Positions 24,224-32,579 of a stretch of 64,000 bases of DNA are shown in pieces; position 1 is the stretch's first letter; each line of letters begins with the position of its first letter. Source of the stretch: Saccharothrix algeriensis (lineage in GTDB: Bacteria > Actinomycetota > Actinomycetes > Mycobacteriales > Pseudonocardiaceae); the NCBI RefSeq assembly GCF_016907655.1, contig NZ_JAFBCL010000001.1, forward strand, positions 5,242,001-5,306,000, read 5' to 3'. Below the pieces are notes generated by a model. That model had not been told where the DNA came from and searched no databases. It worked only from the letters and a program-made list of their open reading frames with translations. Made by a program: the position numbers and the translations under genes.

Positions 24224-25059
24224 GGCGACTGCCGGTTGCGCCGCACCAGGAGCTGCCGCAGGTGCCGGGCGTGCCGCCGGCTGACCGGCAGCACCGCGCC
24301 GCCGATGTTGACGCTCAGGTGCCCGTCCTCCAGCCGCAGCTCGTCGATGTGCCCGAGGGACACCAGGTGGCTGCGGTGGATGCGCACGAACCCGGCCGAC
24401 CGCCACCGCTCTTCCAGCCCGTTCAGCGCGGCCCGCACCAGCCCGCTGCCGGTGGCGGTGTGCAGCCGCGCGTAGTCGCCGTGCGCCTCGACGTACCGGA
24501 TGTCCGCCAGCCGGATGAACCGGGTGATCCCGCCCAGCTCCACCGGGATCACCTCGTCGCCGACGTCGGGCGCCTTCTCCGCCGGCGCGGCGGGCGCGGG
24601 CTCCGCCGGCTTCGAGTCCAGCACCTCGTGCACGATCCGGTGCACCGACTCGGCCAGCCGCTCCGGGCGCACCGGCTTGAGCAGGTAGTCCAGCGCCTTG
24701 AGCTCGAACGCCTCGACCGCGGGCTCCTGGTGCGCCGTGACGAACACGATCGGCGGCGGCTGCGCGAACCGGGACAGCACCCGCGCCAGGTCGAGCCCGT
24801 CCAGGCCGGGCATCCGGATGTCGAGGAAGACCGCGTCGACCGCCTGCCCGGCGTCCATGGCCCGGTGCAGCGTCCGCAGCGCCTTGGTCGCGTCGGTCAC
24901 CCCTTCGACGTGCGCCACCCGCGGATCGGACCTCAGCAGGTAGGCGAGGTCGTCCAGGGCGGGGGCCTCGTCGTCCACCGCGAGCACCCGGAGCCTGCGC
25001 TCCAGTGCCCCGCGGCGTTCCGGCCCCTCGCAGATCGGGCAGGGCAGTCCTGACGTCAT
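24220..25059 (-). CDS. LytTR-family response regulator
   Basis: A 279-residue regulator: a short N-terminal CPIC-containing stretch (CPICEG, possibly metal-binding), receiver domain with the acidic pair at 29-30 and phospho-acceptor D80 (AVFLDIRMPGLDG), an Ala/Pro linker and a C-terminal LytTR DNA-binding domain (~170-275; RYVEAHGDYARLHTATG, FVRIHRSHLVSL). First gene of a four-gene operon (regulator, DUF485, SSS, kinase) in which every junction is a 4-bp overlap. It probably controls its own operon in response to the kinase. Confidence 0.92.
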   Translation of the reverse strand: MTSGLPCPICEGPERRGALERRLRVLAVDDEAPALDDLAYLLRSDPRVAHVEGVTDATKALRTLHRAMDAGQAVDAVFLDIRMPGLDGLDLARVLSRFAQPPPIVFVTAHQEPAVEAFELKALDYLLKPVRPERLAESVHRIVHEVLDSKPAEPAPAAPAEKAPDVGDEVIPVELGGITRFIRLADIRYVEAHGDYARLHTATGSGLVRAALNGLEERWRSAGFVRIHRSHLVSLGHIDELRLEDGHLSVNIGGAVLPVSRRHARHLRQLLVRRNRQSP

Positions 25060-25627
25060 GCCGGTTCCAATGCGGGTCGACGGCGGCGGTGAGACCACTG
25101 AACGGCCATCCTCGCCGTTGTCGCAGCGGAGGGCAATGACGGATCGGCGCCCGCGGACCCCGTCCGCCGGGCGGGGCCGGGGACCGCTCGCGGCCCGCCG
25201 GCAACGCCTGCCGACAACGCCCGCCGCGCGGCCGGAAAGCCCCCCGGTCGACCGCGGGACCGCGGAAGTCCTGTCGTGCGAACGGTGATGCCCCGCAAGA
25301 CGGCCGCTCACCGGGAACGCCCGGCGCCGCCGACAAGTACAATCACCTGCCGGACAAGGGCGATCGCCCGTCGGGCGGGCACAGCGTCGCGGCCGGAGTC
25401 GTGGCGCCACCGGCCGAAGTCTCGCTGCCACCGCGTCGAACCGCGCGACGGACCGACCACAGTGCACAGCCGTCGGTCGGACCGCGCAGCCGCGGACCGC
25501 GTAGCTGCGGACCGCGCAGCCGCGGACCGCAAGCGCGGACCGCAAGCGCCGATCGCGGGTCGGCCGCCCGATCGCGGGACCGGAGCGCCCACCGGGGCAG
25601 GGGCGCCCGACCGCGGCCCGGGAGCGC
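25060..25627. other. Intergenic region with repeats, no gene seen
   Basis: 568 bases between the SARP gene stop and the LytTR gene start. It should contain the promoter of the LytTR operon, probably in 25060-25140, and holds the 15-bp repeats listed separately. Open frames are extensions without coding base use. Confidence 0.5.
25479..25550. repeat. 15-bp tandem repeats (ggaccgcgcagccgc)
   Basis: Three near-identical 15-bp units at 25479-25493, 25494-25508 and 25509-25523, followed by two shortened units (ggaccgcaagcgc). Located just beyond the SARP gene 3' end. Confidence 0.85.
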
Positions 25628-28591
25628 TCAGCCCGCACCCAGTTCGGCCGCCAGCTCCGCCGCGATCCGCGCGCACGCCTGGAACCCGCTGCGCCGCGCC
25701 AGGTCGAGCCCGGCCCGCGCGTGCCGGGCGGCCTCCGCGCGCCGCCCGTCCAGCGCCAGCGCCCGCACCAGCTCGACGTGCGACCGGGCCACCCCGTACC
25801 GGTAGCCGCACGAGGTCGCCAGCTCCAGCCCGCGCACGTGCGCCGCCACCGCGCGCCCCGGCTTGCCCAGGTGCCGCAGCACCACCCCCAGCGCGAGGTG
25901 CACCTCGGCCTCGATCCGCGGGCTGCCGCCCAGCTCCTGGACCAGCGCCAGCGACCGCTGGGCGGTCCGCAGCGCCTCCGCGTGCTCGCCGCCCGCGCAC
26001 AGCGCGGCGGCCAGGTGCGCCATGCCCTCGGCCCGCGAGTGCCGCGAACCGCTCCGGTACCAGTCGGCCAGCGCCTGCCGCAGCAGCGCCACCGCCTCCG
26101 GGTACTCGCCCCGCGCGCTGTGGCACCGGGCCAGCAGGGAAGCGCACGCCGCCTCCAGGTTCACCCCCTCGGACGCCCGCGCCAGCGCCAGCCCCTCGGT
26201 CAACCGCTCGCGCGCCGCCCCGAACTCGCCGCGCACCAGGTGCAGCGCGCCCCACCCGCCCAGCGCCGCCACCCGGATGTGCGGGTTGCCCGGCTCCTGC
26301 TCGCCCAGCGCGGTCAACCGCGTGAACGCCGCGGTGGCCGCCGGGAAGTCGGCCAGGTCCAGGCCGATCACGCCGTCGAGCGCGGCGTGCAGCCACCGCG
26401 CCGGCCCCGTCGGGGCGGCCTCCCGCAGGTGCGCCCGCGCCGTCCGCAGGTTCCCGAGGTTGCGGTGCTCGGCGGCCAGGCACACCAGCATCGCCACCTC
26501 GGCGTCCCGGTCGCCCGCCGCGCGCGCCGCGCGCAGCGCGGACCCGATCGCCCGCACGAACTCCACGTGGTGGCCGTGCGAGCCGAAGTAGCCGCTCACC
26601 GCGTCGACCAGCCGCCAGGACAGCTCCGGCGACCCGGCCGACGCGCAGTGCTCCGTCGCCGCCAGCACGCTGGCCCGCTCCGCGGTCAGCCAGGCCCGCG
26701 CCGCGTCCGCCGACATGGTCGGCGGCGACGCCACCGGGCGCAGCTCCGGGTACAGCACGTCGCCGACCCGGACCGCCGTGCGCAGGTACCAGCCGAACAG
26801 CCGCTCGCGGGCCGCCGCCACGTCCTCGCCGGCCTCCCGGGCCCGGTCCACGGCGTAGTCGTGCAGCAGGTCGTGCAGCGCGAACCGGTCCGGACCCACC
26901 CGCTGCACCAGGTGCGCCGAGGCCAGCTCCTCCAGCAGCCGCCGGGCCTGCTCCTCGGGCGCGCCCAGCAGCGCCGCCGCGCCGAACGCGCTGAAGTCCG
27001 GCCCCGGCAGCAGCCCGGCCAGCCGGAACAGCCGCGCCGCGGCCCCGCCCAGCGCCGCGTAGGACAGGTCGAACGCCCGCCGCACGGCCGCCGTGTCGTC
27101 GTTGTCGACCGCCAGCGCGGTCAGCCGGTCCCCGGCGCTGAGCTCCGCCACGTAGGACTCGATGTCGGCGTGCGGCAGCCCGACCAGGTTGCCCAGCGCG
27201 ATCCGCAGCGCCAGCGGCAGGTACCCGCACAGCCGGGCCAGCTCGGCGATCGCGTCGAACTGCGCCGTGGCCGCCTCCGGGCCCAGCGAGCGGGCGAGCA
27301 GCTTCCACGCCTCGTCGCTGCGCAGCACGTCCAGCCGGACCGGCGTGGCCCGCAGCGCGCCGCGCAGGTCGTTGCGGCTGGTGATGACGACCGAGCAGCC
27401 GGGCTCGCCGGGCAGCAGCGGCAGCACCTGCTCCACCGACGCGGCGTTGTCCAGCGTGATCAGCACCCGCCGCCCGCGCAGCCGCGCCCGGTAGCCGCGC
27501 ACGAGGTCCTCCTCGTCCACCGGGATCCGGTCGGCCCGCACGCCCATCGCCCGCAGGAACCGGGCCAGCACCGCCGCGGTGGGCAGCGGCGGCGAGGTGG
27601 AGTGCCCGCGCAGGTTCGCGTACAGCTGCCCGTCCGGGTAGCGGTCGCGCACCGCGTGCCCCACCGTCGTGGCGAACGCCGTCTTGCCCACCCCCGGCGG
27701 CCCGCACACCACCACGGTCTCACCCGCCCGGGTCAGCAGCCCGGTCACCCGCGCCAGCTCCGCCGAGCGCCCCACGAAGTTGCCCACCGGCGCGGGCAGC
27801 TGGGACACCGGGGCCCACGCGTTCGCGGCCGGCTGGTGCAGCGCCGGGTCGCCGGTCAGGATCGCGCGGTGCACCGAGCGCAGCCCGTCGCTCGGGTCCA
27901 CGCCCAGCTCGCGCGCCAGCGCCGTGCTGGCCTGCCGGTAGGCGTCCAGCGCGTCGGCCTGCCGGTCCGCCCGGTACAGCGCGACCATCAGCTGCGACCA
28001 GAACCGCTCCCGCAGCGGGTGCTGGGCGGTCAGCCGGCGCAGGTCCGCGATCACCTCGTCGCAGCGGCCCAGCCGCAGCTTGACGTCCACCAGCTCGGAG
28101 GTGACCCGCAGCCGCTGCTCGGCCAGGGCGGTCGCCTCGGTCTCGTGCAGCGACTCCGACGGCACGTCCGCCAGCGCCGTGCCGCGCCAGTGGGCCAGCG
28201 CCCGTTCGTACACCGCGCCCGCCCCGGCGAAGTCCTCCGCCGCCGCGAGCGCCGCGCCCCGCTCGGCCAGGTCGGTGAACCGGTGCAGGTCCAGCGCGTC
28301 GCGCGGCAGGTCGATCCGGTAGCCGGTGGGCGTGGTGCGGATCAGCTGCGGCTCGCCGAGGGCCCGGCGCAGCCGCATCACGTAGACCGGGATCGTCTGC
28401 GCGGCCCGGTCCGGCGGCGCCTCGCCCCACACCCGGCGGATCAGGTCGGCGGCGGGCACCGAGCGGTCGGCGCCCAGCAGCAGCGTCGCCAGGACGATCC
28501 GGTGCTTCGCGGCGGTGATCGGGACGATCCGACCGCCGCGGCGGACCAGGAGCGGTCCGAGCACGCCGAACTCGTCGTGCGACAGGGTCAA
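25628..28591 (-). CDS. SARP-family regulator with NB-ARC and TPR domains (AfsR-like)
   Basis: A 987-residue activator of the AfsR type. Residues 1-~95 form an OmpR-like winged helix (EFGVLGPLLVRRGG...AKHRIVLATLLL), ~100-245 the bacterial transcriptional activation domain (RFTDLAERGAALAAAEDF..., ERFWSQLMVALYRADRQADALDAYR), ~290-560 an NB-ARC ATPase with P-loop VVCGPPGVGKTAFA and VLITLDNAASVEQ, and the C-terminal ~350 residues TPR-like repeats. TTG 28591 follows GGAGGCGA. Such proteins switch on secondary metabolite clusters; none is adjacent here, so it may act elsewhere. Confidence 0.93.
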   Translation of the reverse strand: MTLSHDEFGVLGPLLVRRGGRIVPITAAKHRIVLATLLLGADRSVPAADLIRRVWGEAPPDRAAQTIPVYVMRLRRALGEPQLIRTTPTGYRIDLPRDALDLHRFTDLAERGAALAAAEDFAGAGAVYERALAHWRGTALADVPSESLHETEATALAEQRLRVTSELVDVKLRLGRCDEVIADLRRLTAQHPLRERFWSQLMVALYRADRQADALDAYRQASTALARELGVDPSDGLRSVHRAILTGDPALHQPAANAWAPVSQLPAPVGNFVGRSAELARVTGLLTRAGETVVVCGPPGVGKTAFATTVGHAVRDRYPDGQLYANLRGHSTSPPLPTAAVLARFLRAMGVRADRIPVDEEDLVRGYRARLRGRRVLITLDNAASVEQVLPLLPGEPGCSVVITSRNDLRGALRATPVRLDVLRSDEAWKLLARSLGPEAATAQFDAIAELARLCGYLPLALRIALGNLVGLPHADIESYVAELSAGDRLTALAVDNDDTAAVRRAFDLSYAALGGAAARLFRLAGLLPGPDFSAFGAAALLGAPEEQARRLLEELASAHLVQRVGPDRFALHDLLHDYAVDRAREAGEDVAAARERLFGWYLRTAVRVGDVLYPELRPVASPPTMSADAARAWLTAERASVLAATEHCASAGSPELSWRLVDAVSGYFGSHGHHVEFVRAIGSALRAARAAGDRDAEVAMLVCLAAEHRNLGNLRTARAHLREAAPTGPARWLHAALDGVIGLDLADFPAATAAFTRLTALGEQEPGNPHIRVAALGGWGALHLVRGEFGAARERLTEGLALARASEGVNLEAACASLLARCHSARGEYPEAVALLRQALADWYRSGSRHSRAEGMAHLAAALCAGGEHAEALRTAQRSLALVQELGGSPRIEAEVHLALGVVLRHLGKPGRAVAAHVRGLELATSCGYRYGVARSHVELVRALALDGRRAEAARHARAGLDLARRSGFQACARIAAELAAELGAG

Positions 28592-28666
28592 TCGCCTCCG
28601 CTCCCTCCCGACCTGACATGCTGGTACCCCGGCTCGCGGGTGAGTACCACCGGATGGACCGAAGCG

Positions 28667-31150
28667 CTAGAGCGGACCGACTTCGGTGATCCGCACGGCC
28701 GCCGTGCCGCGCTCGTCGGACTCGGCGAGGTCGACCTCGGCGGTGAACCCCCAGTCGTGGTCGCCCGCGGGGTCGTCGAAGACCTGGCGGACCACCCAGC
28801 GGCCGGGCTCCTCGGTGATCACCAGCAGCGCCGGGCCGCGCGCGTCCGGGCCGGTGCCCAGCTCGCCGTGCTCCTCGAAGTACGGCTCCAGCGCGTCCTG
28901 CCAGTCCTGCGCGGTCCAGCCCGCGTCGCCGTCGAGCTGCCCGAGCTCGTGGTAGTTCCGGCGCGCGGCCAGCTCGACCCGGCGGAACAGCGCGTTGCGC
29001 ACCAGCACCCGGAACGCGCGGGGGTTGCGGGTGACCGCCGGCGGGGCGTCGTCCAGCGCGGCCGGCGCGTCCTCGGCGCCGGGGTTGCGCAGCTTCTCCC
29101 ACTCGTCGAGCAGGCTGGAGTCGACCTGGCGCACCATCTCGCCCAGCCACTCCACCAGGTCGTTGAGCTCCTCGGTCTTCGCGTCCCCGGGCACGGTCTG
29201 CCGCAGCGCCTTGTAGGCGTCGGCGAGGTAGCGCAGCACCAGGCCCTCCGAGCGGGCCAGCTGGTAGTGGGACACGTACTCGGCGAACGTCATCGCCCGC
29301 TCGTACATGTCGCGCACCACCGACTTCGGCGACAGGTGGTGGTCGGCGACCCACGGGTGCCCGCGCCGGTAGGTGGTGAACGCGGCCTCCAGCAGCTCGG
29401 CCAGCGGCCTGGGGTGCGTGACCTCCTCCAGCAGCTCCATGCGCTGGTCGTACTCGATGCCCTCGGCCTTCATCGCGCCGATCGCCTCGCCGCGCGCCTT
29501 GTGCTCCTGCGCGGACAGCACCTGGCGCGGGTCGTCCAGGGTGGACTCCACGATGGACAGCACGTCCAGCGCGTAACCCGGCGACTCCCGGTCCAGCAGG
29601 TCGAAGGCGGCCAGCGCGAACGGCGACAGCGGCTGGTTGAGCGCGAAGTTGACCTGCAGGTCCACGGTGAGCCGCACGTGCGGGCCGTCCCGCTCGACCA
29701 CGCCGGCCGCCAGCAGCGCCCGGTACATCGAGATGGCGCGCAGGACGTGCCGGCGCTGCGCGGGCCGGTCCTCGTGGTTGTCCTCCAGCAGGTGCCGCAT
29801 GGCGGCGAAGGTGTCGCCGGGGCGGCCGATCACGTTGAGCAGCATGGCGTGGCTGACCGCGAAGCTGGACGTGAGCGGTTCCGGCTCGGCGTTCTTGAGC
29901 CGCTCGAAGGTCTGGTCGCTCCACGAGACGAAGCCCTCGGGCGCCTTCTTGCGCACGACCTTGCGCCGCTTCTTCGGGTCGTCGCCGGCCTTGGCGAGCG
30001 CCTTCTCGTTCTCCACCACGTGGTCGGGCGCCTGCACCACGACCGTGCCCATCGTGTCGTAGCCGGCGCGCCCGGCGCGGCCCGCGATCTGGTGGAACTC
30101 GCGGGCCTTGAGGTGGCGGGTGCGCGTGCCGTCGTACTTGGACAGCGCGGTGAACACCACCGTGCGGATGGGGACGTTGATGCCGACGCCGAGGGTGTCC
30201 GTGCCGCAGATGACCTTCAGCAGCCCGGCCTGCGCGAGCTGCTCGACCAGCCGGCGGTACTTGGGCAGCATCCCCGCGTGGTGCACGCCGATCCCGTGGC
30301 GCACCAGGCGGGACAGGGTCTTGCCGAACCCGGAGGTGAACCGGAACCGGCCGATCGTGGCGGCGATGGCGTCCTTCTCGGCGCGGGTGGCGACGTTGAC
30401 ACTCATCAGCGACTGGGCGCGTTCGAGGGCGGAGGCTTGGGTGAAGTGCACGACGTAGATCGGCGCTTCGCTGCCGTGCAGCAGCTCCTCGATCGTCTCG
30501 TGCAGCGGGGTGGTGACGTACTGGAAGTTCAGCGGCACCGGGCGCTCGGCGGAGCGCACCGTGGTCGTCGCGCGGCCGGTGCGGCGGGTGAGGTCCTTCT
30601 CGAAGAAGGTGACGTCGCCGAGGGTGGCCGACATCAGCAGGAACTGCGCCTGCGGCAGCTCGACGATCGGCACCTGCCACGCCCAGCCGCGGTCGGGCTC
30701 GGAGTAGAAGTGGAACTCGTCCATCACGACCTGGCCGACGTCGGCGCCCGCGCCGTCGCGCAGGGCGATGTTGGCCAGGATCTCGGCCGTGCAGCAGATG
30801 ATCGGCGCCGACTCGTTGACGCTGGCGTCGCCGGTCATCATGCCGACGTTCTCCGCGCCGAAGGTCTCGATCAGGGCGAAGAACTTCTCCGACACCAGGG
30901 CCTTGATCGGCGCGGTGTAGTAGGTCCGCTTGCCCTCGGCGAGGGCGGCGAAGTGCGCGCCGAGCGCGACCAGGCTCTTGCCCGAGCCGGTGGGGGTGCT
31001 GAGGATGACGTTCGAGCCGGAGACGATCTCGATCAGCGCCTCCTGCTGCGCGGGGTACAGCTCCAACCCCCGGTCGTGCGCCCACTCGGCGAAGGTTTCG
31101 TAGAGGAGGTCGGGGTCGGGGGTGGGCGGCAGCAGGTCGGTGAGAGTCAT
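28667..31150 (-). CDS. DEAD/DEAH-box helicase with DUF3516
   Basis: An 827-residue superfamily II helicase. Motif I STPTGSGKS (51-59), motif II VMDEFHFY (DEFH 144-147), motif III LMSATLGD, motif VI QIAGRAGRAGYD. A basic insert KKRRKVVRKKAPEG lies beyond the second RecA domain and a long C-terminal DUF3516 domain follows (to residue 827). Relatives are Ski2/Mtr4-like RNA helicases of actinobacteria whose substrate is unknown. ATG 31150 lacks a clear ribosome site; the upstream frame extension has no coding signal. Confidence 0.92.
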   Translation of the reverse strand: MTLTDLLPPTPDPDLLYETFAEWAHDRGLELYPAQQEALIEIVSGSNVILSTPTGSGKSLVALGAHFAALAEGKRTYYTAPIKALVSEKFFALIETFGAENVGMMTGDASVNESAPIICCTAEILANIALRDGAGADVGQVVMDEFHFYSEPDRGWAWQVPIVELPQAQFLLMSATLGDVTFFEKDLTRRTGRATTTVRSAERPVPLNFQYVTTPLHETIEELLHGSEAPIYVVHFTQASALERAQSLMSVNVATRAEKDAIAATIGRFRFTSGFGKTLSRLVRHGIGVHHAGMLPKYRRLVEQLAQAGLLKVICGTDTLGVGINVPIRTVVFTALSKYDGTRTRHLKAREFHQIAGRAGRAGYDTMGTVVVQAPDHVVENEKALAKAGDDPKKRRKVVRKKAPEGFVSWSDQTFERLKNAEPEPLTSSFAVSHAMLLNVIGRPGDTFAAMRHLLEDNHEDRPAQRRHVLRAISMYRALLAAGVVERDGPHVRLTVDLQVNFALNQPLSPFALAAFDLLDRESPGYALDVLSIVESTLDDPRQVLSAQEHKARGEAIGAMKAEGIEYDQRMELLEEVTHPRPLAELLEAAFTTYRRGHPWVADHHLSPKSVVRDMYERAMTFAEYVSHYQLARSEGLVLRYLADAYKALRQTVPGDAKTEELNDLVEWLGEMVRQVDSSLLDEWEKLRNPGAEDAPAALDDAPPAVTRNPRAFRVLVRNALFRRVELAARRNYHELGQLDGDAGWTAQDWQDALEPYFEEHGELGTGPDARGPALLVITEEPGRWVVRQVFDDPAGDHDWGFTAEVDLAESDERGTAAVRITEVGPL

Positions 31151-31569
31151 CGCAGGCAGATCATAGGGGGTGGGGGCGGGCGGCAGGGGGTGGGCGCGGA
31201 GGGGCGGCCCGCGCGCCCGGTGGCCGGCGGGCCGGCCCGACCCCGGTTCCGCCCGGTTCCGTCCTGGTTCCGCCGCGGTCCTCGTCCCGGTTCCTGCCCC
31301 GGTTCCGCCTCGCGCCCGATCCCGGTTCCGCCTCGCGCCCACTCCGGTCCCGGCCCCGGTTCCCGCCGCGGCCCGCTTCGGTTCCGCCCTCAGCCCCCCG
31401 CCGGTCGCGCTCCGGACCCGTCCCGGGCGCCGTCCGGATTCCCCTCCCCGGTGTCCGCGGATTCCCGCGCGATGGATTCCCGCGCGATCGGGTGGTGCAC
31501 GGCCGGTGACCTGGATCGTTGTTGCACCGTGCTGGCCACAGCCGGGGAGTGGCAATTACCGTGGCGGCC
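31151..31569. other. Intergenic region with degenerate CCCGGTTCCGCC repeats
   Basis: About 420 bases between the divergent helicase and cbiM genes. 31235-31400 is made of imperfect 12-16-bp units around cccggttccgcc; 31450-31490 holds two copies of ggattcccgcgcgat. The last ~60 bases are less GC-rich and probably contain the cbiM promoter. I looked for a cobalamin riboswitch and did not see a convincing B12 box; metal-regulated control cannot be excluded. Confidence 0.55.
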
Positions 31570-31587
31570 GTGTCCGAACCGGTTGCA

Positions 31588-32259
31588 ATGCACATGAGCG
31601 ACGGCCTGCTGAACGCGCCGACCTCGCTGCTGTTCGTGGCCGTGGCCGTGATCGGGGTGGGGATCGCGCTGGTCAAGGCCCGCGGCGACCTCGACGACCG
31701 CACCGCGCCGATGGCGGGCCTGGTGGCGGCGTTCGTGTTCGCCACCCAGATGCTGAACTTCCCGGTCCTGCCCGGTGTCAGCGGGCACCTGCTGGGCGGC
31801 GCGCTCGCGGCGATCCTGGTCGGGCCGTGGGTCGGCGCGCTGTGCGTGACGATCGTGCTGGTGGTGCAGTCGCTGTTCTTCGCCGACGGCGGGGTGACGG
31901 CGCTGGGCGCGAACGTCACCAACATGGCGCTGATCGGCACCGCCGTCGGCTACCTGACCGCGGTGGCGCTGCGGTCGCTCGCCCGGCGCGGCAAGGGCGG
32001 CCTGGCGGCGGTCGCGTTCGTGTCCGCGCTGGTCAACACGGTGCTGGCGTCGTTCGGCTTCGTCCTGGAGTACGCGATCGGCGGTGCGGGCGGCGTGGGG
32101 TTCGGCACGGTCGCGGCAGCCGTCCTCGGCGTCCACGTGCTGATCGGCGTCGGCGAGGGCCTGATCACCGCGGTCACGGTGACGGCCGTGGCCGCCGCCC
32201 GGCCCGACCTCGTGTACCTGCTGCGCGGCGTGCCGCGGGAGTTGGAGCTGAAGTCGTGA
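31588..32259 (+). CDS. cbiM: Cobalt/nickel ECF transporter S component CbiM
   Basis: A 223-residue membrane protein. The start ATG 31588 gives M-H-M-S-D-G; in this family the free N-terminal Met and His2 coordinate the metal, which decides the start over GTG 31570. Motifs: HMSDGLLN, FVFATQMLNFPVLPGVSGHLLGG and SLFFADGGVTALGANVTNMALIG. Six or seven membrane segments. It selects Co2+ or Ni2+ for uptake and works with CbiN and the fused CbiQ-CbiO encoded next. Overlaps cbiN by GTGA. Confidence 0.92.
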   Translation: MHMSDGLLNAPTSLLFVAVAVIGVGIALVKARGDLDDRTAPMAGLVAAFVFATQMLNFPVLPGVSGHLLGGALAAILVGPWVGALCVTIVLVVQSLFFADGGVTALGANVTNMALIGTAVGYLTAVALRSLARRGKGGLAAVAFVSALVNTVLASFGFVLEYAIGGAGGVGFGTVAAAVLGVHVLIGVGEGLITAVTVTAVAAARPDLVYLLRGVPRELELKS

Positions 32260-32579
32260 AGCGCTTCTTCCTGGGGTTCGCGGTGGTCAGCCTGGTGCTC
32301 GCGGGCGTGTTCTCCTACTTCGCCGACTCCGACCCCGACGGCCTCGACCACGTCACCGAGGAGCACGGCATCGCCGAGCACGCCCGGGACCACCCGCTGG
32401 CGGGCGGGCCGCTGGCGGACTACGCGGTGGGCGGGGACGACCGGCTGACCGGGCTCGCCGGCGTGGTCGGCGTGGTGGTGACGCTGCTGGTCGCGGGCGG
32501 GCTGTTCTGGTTGCTGCGCAAGCGCTCCGGCTCGGGCTCGGCCTCCGGCCCCGGTCCGGCCCCCCGCTCCGGGGCGTGA
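32256..32579 (+). CDS. cbiN: CbiN/PDGLE-type accessory subunit of the cobalt transporter
   Basis: A 107-residue protein with N- and C-terminal membrane segments (FFLGFAVVSLVLAGVFSYF; VVGVVVTLLVAGGLFWLL) flanking a short extracytoplasmic loop with SDPDGLDHV, the PDGLE-type motif. It is needed by CbiM for metal insertion in related systems. GTGA overlaps on both sides. Confidence 0.88.
   Translation: MKRFFLGFAVVSLVLAGVFSYFADSDPDGLDHVTEEHGIAEHARDHPLAGGPLADYAVGGDDRLTGLAGVVGVVVTLLVAGGLFWLLRKRSGSGSASGPGPAPRSGA

Noticed and set aside
31400..31590. Possible cobalamin riboswitch upstream of cbiM
   Set aside because: No B12 box or recognisable core helices; the region is mostly simple repeats.
25721..31597. 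1958-codon plus-strand ORF
   Set aside because: Antisense to the SARP and helicase genes, without motifs; long only because stops are rare at this GC content.
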